From Pantoea piersonii (GTDB taxonomy: Bacteria; Pseudomonadota; Gammaproteobacteria; Enterobacterales; Enterobacteriaceae), in the NCBI RefSeq assembly GCF_003612015.1, contig NZ_RARB01000001.1, positions 372,001-436,000 of the forward strand: a DNA stretch of 64,000 nucleotides, given 5' to 3'. The notes below the pieces were generated by a model. That model saw only the letters and a list, made by a program, of their open reading frames with translations, was not told the origin of the DNA and did no database searches. This document shows, piece by piece, positions 57,995-64,000 of this stretch (its first letter is position 1; every line of letters starts with the position of its first letter). A program made the translations under genes and the position numbers.

Positions 57995-58777
57995 ATGACC
58001 ACATCAGAGAATAAAGTCGCCGTCGTCACCGCATCTGACTCCGGCATCGGCCGCGCCAGCGCGCTGATGCTGGCGGAGCAGGGCTACGATCTCGGCATCA
58101 CCTGGCGTTCCGATGAGGAGGGCGCGAAAGAGACCGCGCGTCTGGTGCGTGAAAGAGGCCGTCGCGCCGAAATCATTCACCTCGATCTGGCCGATCCGCA
58201 GGAGGGCGGCCGTTCGCTTTCAGAGCTGATCTCCCGACTTGGCCGTATTGACGCGCTGGTGAATAACGCAGGCGCGAACGCCAAATCTGAATTCCTTGAT
58301 ACCCCGTTTGAGGAGTGGCGCAAGGTGTTCAATGTCGACGTCGATGGCGCCTTTGTCTGCGGCCAAATTGCCGCGCGCAAAATGGTGGAGCAGGGCGCTG
58401 GCGGACGCATCATCAATATCACCTCGGTGCATGAGCACACGCCGCTGCCCAACGCCGTCGCCTACACGGCGGCGAAGCACGCCATGGGCGGCCTGACCAA
58501 ATCGATGGCCATTAGCCTGATTAAACACAATATTCTGGTGAACTCCGTGGCGCCCGGCGCTATTGCCACCCCGATGAACAATATGGGCGACGGCGATGCG
58601 CAGAGGGTTAAAACGCCGGAGATTCCCATTGGACGCCCTGGCGACGTGCGCGAGATCGCCAGCCTTGTGGCCTGGCTCTGCTCGGAGTGGGCCAGCTATA
58701 CCACCGGACAATCCTTTATCGTCGATGGCGGTTTTATGCTGGCCAATCCGCAGTTTTACGGCGGGAAAGATATCTAA
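57995..58777 (+). CDS. yohF: Short-chain dehydrogenase/reductase YohF
   Basis: An NAD(P)-dependent oxidoreductase of the SDR family, with 260 residues. The cofactor motif is TASDSGIGRAS, NNAG follows, the catalytic Ser lies in INITSVHEH, and YTAAK is the active-site pair. LVNSVAPGAIATPMN and TTGQSFIVDGGFMLANPQF match E. coli YohF, as do the neighbours yohD, yohC and pbpG. GAGGAAGCAACC precedes the ATG; the frame is open for 360 codons upstream as an antisense shadow of the GH15 gene. Confidence 0.92.
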   Translation: MTTSENKVAVVTASDSGIGRASALMLAEQGYDLGITWRSDEEGAKETARLVRERGRRAEIIHLDLADPQEGGRSLSELISRLGRIDALVNNAGANAKSEFLDTPFEEWRKVFNVDVDGAFVCGQIAARKMVEQGAGGRIINITSVHEHTPLPNAVAYTAAKHAMGGLTKSMAISLIKHNILVNSVAPGAIATPMNNMGDGDAQRVKTPEIPIGRPGDVREIASLVAWLCSEWASYTTGQSFIVDGGFMLANPQFYGGKDI

Positions 58778-59349
58778 CCGGCGCGGCGGTTGTTCCAGCG
58801 GCGGATCACCCAGCGCAGCGCGAAAGCGAAGACGACCGCCGCAACCAGCCACAGAACATGTTTCAGGTGCTGATCGAGCTTGTGCAGCCAGGGGGCGATG
58901 ACGCCGCCGGCAAAGTAACCCAGGGCGACGAAGATTGTCGCCCAGATCGCGGCGCCGATAATATTCAGCACCAGAAATTTCAGCGGCTTCAGGTGGCTGG
59001 CACCGATAATAATCGGGCCGATGATGCGAAAGCCGTACATAAAGCGTACGCCGATAACAAACAGGCTGGGATGACGCTGGATCAGCCGGTTAGCCTTGAC
59101 GACCTTGTCCTGATGCTTCTTCAGCTTACGCAAAATTTTCGTGCCATAGCGACGGCCAATCCAGTAGAGCAGCTCATCGCCAATCACGCCGCCCGCCATG
59201 GCCGCCAGCACCACGCCGACAAAGTTCAGTAATCCCTCATGCGCCGCCACGCCGCCCAGCAGAGTAAAGGTTTCGCCTTCGGCGATACAGCCGATAAGCA
59301 GCGCCAGATAGCCATACTGCGTAATTAATCCGTTGATATCGAAATGCAA
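58774..59349 (-). CDS. yohD: DedA-family membrane protein YohD
   Basis: A small DedA-type inner-membrane protein (191 residues). DedA proteins are linked to lipid-carrier recycling and envelope integrity. IGCIAEGETFTLLGGVAAHEGLL, DELLYWIGRRYG and VRFMYGFRIIGPIIIGAS are the conserved blocks, the last with the functional Arg residues. It overlaps the convergent yohF by 4 bp. Confidence 0.94.
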   Translation of the reverse strand: MHFDINGLITQYGYLALLIGCIAEGETFTLLGGVAAHEGLLNFVGVVLAAMAGGVIGDELLYWIGRRYGTKILRKLKKHQDKVVKANRLIQRHPSLFVIGVRFMYGFRIIGPIIIGASHLKPLKFLVLNIIGAAIWATIFVALGYFAGGVIAPWLHKLDQHLKHVLWLVAAVVFAFALRWVIRRWNNRRAG

Positions 59350-59558
59350 AAGTAAACTCCCTGTTCTGTCCGCGGTTAATACATTCTATACCGCTTCGGC
59401 CGATCATTCCGGCTGGCTTAGGCCACAGCGACTATTTTTTGTCGATTAACCGCCTGCTGGCTACAAAAGCAGCAACGCCGTTTATACTTGAGGTGATGCT
59501 GCCTGAGGGGTCAGCGACGTGGATTCTGGGCAGCCTGTCGCATCTGCGAGGTGATTAT

Positions 59559-60146
59559 ATGAACCATGTCTGGGGTCTTATGGCGCATCCCGATCGGGAA
59601 ATGCGCGATATCAAGCAAGAAAATGAGAGCGTTTCGCACCATTACACCCACCACGTTCTGCTGATGGCGGCGATCCCGGTGATCTGCGCCTTTATCGGCA
59701 CAACGCAGCTGGGCTGGAACCTGGGCGAAGGGCGCTTTGTTCAGCTAAACCTGTTGACCGGGATTGCGCTCGGCATCCTGTTTTATCTGCTTATTCTGGG
59801 CGGCGTAGCGGTAATGGGCCGCGTCATTCACTGGATGGCGCGCGACTATCCGCAGCGGCCCAGCATGCAGCGCTGTACGGTATTCGCCGGCTATGTCGCC
59901 ACGCCGCTCTTTTTAAGCGGCATCGTGGCGCTCTATCCGCTGGTCTGGCTCTGCGTGCTGATTGGCGCGCTGGCGCTGGTGTACACCGGCTATCTGCTTT
60001 ATATCGGCATTCCGCTGTTCCTCAATATCGACCGTGACGAAAGTCTGCGCTTCTCCGGCTCGACGCTGGCGATCGGCGTGCTGGTATTTGAGGTGCTGCT
60101 GGCGCTGACCGTGGTGCTGTGGGGTTACGGGCCGCGACTGTTCTAA
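59559..60146 (+). CDS. yohC: YIP1-family inner-membrane protein YohC
   Basis: A five-helix membrane protein of unknown function, 195 residues, as in E. coli. MNHVWGLMAHPDREMRDI and SHHYTHHVLLMAAIPVICAFIGTTQ are nearly identical to YohC. The ATG at 59559 follows GAGGTGATT; the frame extends to 59439 without support. A very strong terminator follows. Confidence 0.94.
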   Translation: MNHVWGLMAHPDREMRDIKQENESVSHHYTHHVLLMAAIPVICAFIGTTQLGWNLGEGRFVQLNLLTGIALGILFYLLILGGVAVMGRVIHWMARDYPQRPSMQRCTVFAGYVATPLFLSGIVALYPLVWLCVLIGALALVYTGYLLYIGIPLFLNIDRDESLRFSGSTLAIGVLVFEVLLALTVVLWGYGPRLF

Positions 60147-60195
60147 ATCAGCGTCAAATCAAGCCGGTAAGGGAATGATTTGACTTAAACCGCAT

Positions 60196-60233
60196 AACGT
60201 CCTGCGACAGCGCTGTCGCAGGACGTTTTTTTT
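60196..60233 (+). terminator. Strong intrinsic terminator after yohC
   Basis: A perfect 15-bp stem (60196-60210 with 60213-60227) and a 2-nt centre, followed by a run of eight T. A shorter inverted repeat TCAAATCA/TGATTTGA at 60154-60183 lies just before it. Confidence 0.93.
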
Positions 60234-60372
60234 AACGCTCAGAAACATTCTCACCAGGAAATTTCTTACGCTTCCGCGTATTATGCTGCTGCCAGCCCCC
60301 GCGTGGTCGGCTCTGCGGCGGGCGGCCTGTGTACAACACGGCGTAATATTTTAATCGGTACTTTTTTATAAG

Positions 60373-61320
60373 ATGCCTGTAACCATTCGCTATTCACTGC
60401 TTTCGCTGGCGCTGCTGTTCGGTGGCCAGGCGGCTATTGCGCCCGCGCAGGCGGCTACGTCTCTTTCTCAGCTCGCGCCGGTCGCCGAGCCGCAAATCGC
60501 CTCGGGCAGCGCAATGATCGTCGACCTTAATACCGGTAAGGTGCTTTTCTCCAGCCATCCCGATCGCGTTCGGCCTATCGCCTCTATCACCAAGCTGATG
60601 ACGGTGATGGTGGCGCTCGATGCGAAGCAGTCGCTGGATGAGCGAATTTCGGTGGATATCAGCCATACGCCAGAGATGCGCGGCGTCTTTTCCCGCGTCA
60701 AACTCAACAGCGAAATCAGCCGCCGCAATATGATGCTGCTGGCGCTGATGTCCTCAGAGAACCGCGCGGCGGCCAGCCTGGCGCATCACTATCCCGGCGG
60801 CTACGACGCCTTTATCCGCGCCATGAACGCCAAAGCGCGTGCGCTGGGCATGACGCATACGCGCTACGTCGAGCCGACCGGCCTGTCGATTCATAACGTC
60901 TCCAGCGCGGAAGACCTGGTTAAGCTGCTGCGCGCGACGCGTGACTATCCGCTGCTGGGCCAGCTGAGCACAACCAAAGAAGAGACCGCGGTCTTCACCC
61001 ACCCGAGCTATGCGCTGCCGTTCCGCAACACCAACCATCTGATCTATAAAAATGACTGGCGCATTCAGCTGACCAAAACCGGCTATACCGATGAGGCGGG
61101 TCACTGCCTGGCGATGCGCACCCTGATCAATAACCGGCCGGTGGCGCTGGTGGTGCTGGATGCGTTCGGCAAATATACCCATTTCGCCGACGCTAACCGC
61201 CTGCGCGACTGGCTGCTGACCGGCAAGGCTGCGCCAGTGCCAGCGGCGGCGCTGGCCTATAAGAAACAGAAAGCCGGGCAGGTGGCGAGCAACGCCCGCA
61301 GCGGCAGCGCGGTGGAATAA
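60373..61320 (+). CDS. pbpG: D-alanyl-D-alanine endopeptidase PbpG (PBP7)
   Basis: PBP7 cleaves D-Ala-meso-DAP cross-links in the periplasm. It has 315 residues. The signal peptide ends APAQA. The active-site motifs are Ser71-x-x-Lys74 in ASITKLM, SEN in LMSSENRAA and KTG in [12 protein letters not shown]. The gene follows yohC, as in E. coli, behind its own 226-bp spacer. Confidence 0.96.
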   Translation: MPVTIRYSLLSLALLFGGQAAIAPAQAATSLSQLAPVAEPQIASGSAMIVDLNTGKVLFSSHPDRVRPIASITKLMTVMVALDAKQSLDERISVDISHTPEMRGVFSRVKLNSEISRRNMMLLALMSSENRAAASLAHHYPGGYDAFIRAMNAKARALGMTHTRYVEPTGLSIHNVSSAEDLVKLLRATRDYPLLGQLSTTKEETAVFTHPSYALPFRNTNHLIYKNDWRIQLTKTGYTDEAGHCLAMRTLINNRPVALVVLDAFGKYTHFADANRLRDWLLTGKAAPVPAAALAYKKQKAGQVASNARSGSAVE

Positions 61321-61466
61321 GCCTTACCGGCGTCCGCCTGCGCGGACGCCGAAACCCGGCTCGACGAGAACGGCCAGCATTCCTATAGTTTCCCGGTGCG
61401 CCTGGCCCTACACTACGCGCGAACGCGATGGTCGATCGCCTGAATTTGTGCTGGAACCCCACTCTT

Positions 61467-63905
61467 ATGTTTAAGTTACGCTCCTTTTTCGCGCTGTTGA
61501 TGCTGCTGGCGGTGGCCCTGTTCCCCGCCCGGAGCCAGGCAGACGATGATGCGGCCGATGCCGCGCAACAAACCGACGTCGCGGCTAAAGTGAACGCGGC
61601 GGTTGAACTGCCGAAAATGCAGAAAGTTCTCGACAAGATCAAAGGTCAGGTGTCGGGACAGACCAATGAAAACCAGCTGACACAGCTCAACGAGATGGCG
61701 CTGGAGCTGTCGGGCAGCGCCGATACGCTCGCTCAGGCGCTCCAGCCGCAGCGTCAGCAGCTCGACGCGCAGCTGGCGGTGCTGGGCCCTGCGCCCAAAG
61801 CGGACAGCGGCGTAAAAGAGACGCCGGAAGTCACCCGCAAACGCAGCTCGCTGGAGAGCCAGAAGGGCAAGCTGGACGATCAGATTAAGCAGGCGGATGG
61901 CATTAAAAACAGCGCGCTGATGCTCTCGTCGCAGATCACCAACCTGCGCCGCGATCTGATGAAAACCCAGCTGGCGCTCAACTCCGGCAGTATTTTCGGG
62001 CCGCGCTTCTGGGCACCGCTGTTTGTGAAACAGGATCTTGATAACGAGAAGATCAACGACTTCCTGCAGGATTTAAAAGATACCGCCGCGCTGTCGTGGG
62101 AGCCGGGCTACCGTTTCGGCACCGTCGCCTGGCTGCTGGCGGCGATGCTGGTGATGACGCTGGGGCGTCGCTACGGCGAAGAGTTTCTTGCCTGGATCAG
62201 CATTCACAAGATGCCGGAAGGGCGGCTGCGCCGCAGCTTCCTCGCGGCGACCATCGCGCTGACCACGCTGGCGGCGGTGGTGTTGACCTTTAACTTCACC
62301 GCGCTGGCGTTCGCGCGCCGCGATGAAGTCTCCGGCGACGTGCAGGATTTTGTGGTCAGCCTGGTGAAGCTCAGCGTCTTCTGCGGCCTTATCGCCGGTC
62401 TGGGACGCGCCTTTCTCTCCACGCGTCGGCCAAGCTGGCGTCTGCCTGCCATCTCCAGTGAAGTGGCGATGGCGCTGAAGCCGTTCCCGCCGATTACCGC
62501 CGCGCTGGTCTTTATTTTCCAGACGGTAGAGAACTTTAACTACACCGTCGGCACCAGCCTGAACACCACTATTTTCGCCAATGGCCTGACGGCGCTGCTG
62601 ATCGGCAGCACCGCTCTGGCGATCAGCATGCGCACCAACCGCGTGCGCCGCCGCATGGTGCACGAGGGCAACCCGCCGGAAGTGCGCTCCACGCTGGTGG
62701 GGCTGATTCAGATGGCGCTGACGCTGACGGCGGTTGCCATTCTGCTGTCGCTGATTATCGGCTATGTGACGCTGGCGCGCTTCCTGAGCTATGAGGTGGT
62801 GTGGTGCGGCATTCTGTTTGGCTCCTTCTACTTCCTTAGCCATCTGATTAACGACGGCTGCGAAAACCTCTTTTCCGTTAACAGCCTGACGGGAAGGCGG
62901 CTGCAAACGTCGCTGAATATCGACGAGCGCCATCTGCAGCAGGCGGCGACGCTGCTGGCAGCGCTGGGTAAAACCCTGCTGATCGGCTTTGTCGCGCTGG
63001 CGCTGCTTAACGGCACCTTCGCCTCGTCGACGCCGATCGAGCTGCTGCAAAAAGCGATTGAGTTCTGGGGCGGTAAGGGGCTGGAGTCGCTGAACATCGT
63101 GCCGGCGCACATGGTCAACGCCATTATCTGTCTGGTGGTGGGCATCTATGTGCTGCGCCGGGTGCGCCGCTGGCTCGACAGCGACTTCCTGCCGAAAACC
63201 ACCATGGACGCCGGCATGCGCGTGTCGCTGGTGACGCTGTTCAGCAATATTGGCTTTGTGCTGGTGATCCTGCTGACGCTCTCGGTTATGGGCCTGCAGT
63301 GGAACAAGCTGGCATGGATCGTCAGCGCGCTGTCGGTCGGTATCGGTTTTGGTTTGCAGGAGATTGTGAAGAACTTTATTTCCGGCCTGATCCTGTTGAC
63401 CGAACGCCCGGTGAAGGTGGGCGATCTGGTGACCATTAGCGGTATCGAAGGCGATATCCGCCGCATCAACGTGCGCGCCACCGAAATCCAGCTTGGCGAC
63501 AAGTCGACGGTCATCGTGCCGAACTCGCAGTTTATCTCGCAGAACGTGCGTAACGCCACCATGGGCAACGCGCAGGGCGTAGTGACCATCATGCTCACTT
63601 TCCCGCTCAATATCGATCCGGTGCGAGTGCGCGAGCTGCTGCTGGAGGTCTATAACGAGAACGAACGCATTCTCGAGACGCCGGAACCCTCGGTCTCCTT
63701 TAAGGATCTCACGCCGCAGGGCATCGTGCTGAGCGTTACCGGCAACGTCGCCAGCCAGCGTCAGATTGCGGGCGCGAAAAGCGATCTGCTGTTCGATATC
63801 CTGACGCGACTGCGTAAAGAGGGCATCGTACTGTCGACGCCGCAGACCATGATTATTGAGCGTCGCCAGCAAATCGCGGAGCAGGAAGCGGATCCGCTGT
63901 CCTGA
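61467..63905 (+). CDS. Large MscS-type mechanosensitive channel with DUF3772-like N-terminus
   Basis: A stretch-activated channel family member of 812 residues. After a signal peptide (ending ARSQA) comes a periplasmic coiled-coil domain (about 25-190) of DUF3772 type, then about ten membrane helices. The MscS core has ALSVGIGFGLQEIVKNFISGLILL as the pore helix, and the cytoplasmic beta domain has RPVKVGDLVTISGIEGDIRRINVRAT and IVPNSQFISQNVRN. ATG 61467 (MFKLRSFF) starts a clear signal peptide; 61428 is an alternative. The topology recalls MscK/YjeP, but the N-terminus differs. Confidence 0.88.
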   Translation: MFKLRSFFALLMLLAVALFPARSQADDDAADAAQQTDVAAKVNAAVELPKMQKVLDKIKGQVSGQTNENQLTQLNEMALELSGSADTLAQALQPQRQQLDAQLAVLGPAPKADSGVKETPEVTRKRSSLESQKGKLDDQIKQADGIKNSALMLSSQITNLRRDLMKTQLALNSGSIFGPRFWAPLFVKQDLDNEKINDFLQDLKDTAALSWEPGYRFGTVAWLLAAMLVMTLGRRYGEEFLAWISIHKMPEGRLRRSFLAATIALTTLAAVVLTFNFTALAFARRDEVSGDVQDFVVSLVKLSVFCGLIAGLGRAFLSTRRPSWRLPAISSEVAMALKPFPPITAALVFIFQTVENFNYTVGTSLNTTIFANGLTALLIGSTALAISMRTNRVRRRMVHEGNPPEVRSTLVGLIQMALTLTAVAILLSLIIGYVTLARFLSYEVVWCGILFGSFYFLSHLINDGCENLFSVNSLTGRRLQTSLNIDERHLQQAATLLAALGKTLLIGFVALALLNGTFASSTPIELLQKAIEFWGGKGLESLNIVPAHMVNAIICLVVGIYVLRRVRRWLDSDFLPKTTMDAGMRVSLVTLFSNIGFVLVILLTLSVMGLQWNKLAWIVSALSVGIGFGLQEIVKNFISGLILLTERPVKVGDLVTISGIEGDIRRINVRATEIQLGDKSTVIVPNSQFISQNVRNATMGNAQGVVTIMLTFPLNIDPVRVRELLLEVYNENERILETPEPSVSFKDLTPQGIVLSVTGNVASQRQIAGAKSDLLFDILTRLRKEGIVLSTPQTMIIERRQQIAEQEADPLS

Positions 63906-63942
63906 TGGTTTAAGGTTACAGAGCCTGCGAAAGCGCCGGTAG

Positions 63943-64000
63943 CATGGGCAGAAGAGCAAAGCGACTCGCACCAGAGATGGCGCGAGATGAGCGAGCAAGA
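63943..64000 (+). CDS. Possible start of a gene cut by the window edge
   Basis: An ATG at 63943 opens a frame MGRRAKRLAPEMARDERA that runs to the window end without a stop. There is no strong ribosome site. I do not recognise the product, and it may be chance. Confidence 0.2.

Noticed and set aside
62073..63998. 641-codon minus-strand frame
   Set aside because: It is rich in Gln, Arg and His, lies wholly opposite the MscS-type channel, has no domain I recognise, and is typical of antisense frames in GC-rich coding DNA.
1..64000. CRISPR arrays, insertion sequences, integrases, prophage genes
   Set aside because: No regularly spaced repeats, transposase or integrase motifs were seen. The tRNA-Lys cluster is a possible integration site, but no integrase follows it.

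Overview
The window is a gene-dense, GC-rich piece of an Enterobacterales chromosome. Gene order and protein sequences suggest a member of the Erwiniaceae (Pantoea, Mixta or Erwinia type), but no species marker is present. Most of it follows the Escherichia coli tolA to rhlE order: tol-pal, tRNA-Lys cluster, nadA-pnuC-zitB, ybgS-aroG-gpmA, gal, mod, ybhA-pgl, ybhB-bioA/bioBFCD, uvrB-ybhK-moaABCDE, ybhL-ybhNOP-ybhQ, rhlE. A second block (yohF, yohD, yohC, pbpG) sits elsewhere in E. coli. I see no prophage, insertion sequence, integrase or CRISPR array.

Layout. 1-3726: end of tolA, then tolB, pal and cpoB. 3893-4488: three identical tRNA-Lys genes and a tRNA-derived tandem repeat. 4519-6667: an Ada-AlkA fusion divergent from ogt. 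6807-14943: NAD synthesis and nicotinamide riboside uptake, a zinc exporter overlapping an EvgAS-like two-component system, ybgS and aroG. 15040-19178: gpmA and a galTKM operon without galE. 19413-24683: modF, modE, acrZ, modABC. 24684-27727: ybhA, pgl and an Rpn-family nuclease. 27775-33282: biotin genes. 33286-34885: an orphan UrtE-like ATPase and an 877-bp spacer. 34886-40821: uvrB, ybhK and moa. 40818-49746: two lipoproteins, ybhL, the ybhP-clsB-ybhN operon, ybhQ, rhlE, dusC. 49819-54532: an MFS permease, a PiT phosphate transporter facing a CorA-like transporter, and a putative zinc peptidase. 54780-63905: ldtB, a GH15 protein, yohF, yohD, yohC, pbpG and a large MscS-type channel.

The regulatory DNA is easy to read. 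I see a NadR-type palindrome before nadA, GalR-type operators before galT, ModE-type boxes before modA and moaA, a Moco-riboswitch-like leader on moaA, the BirA operator between bioA and bioB, a LexA box and paired DnaA boxes before uvrB, and inverted Pho boxes between pit and the CorA-like gene. Molybdate uptake (modABC), its regulator (modE) and molybdopterin synthesis (moa) therefore appear to form one circuit.

The accessory genes most worth attention are the rpn gene with an internal start that would make a separate C-terminal protein, the two-component system fused by overlaps to zitB, the Pho-box pair at pit, the remodelled gal control region, and the tRNA-Lys 3'-end repeat.
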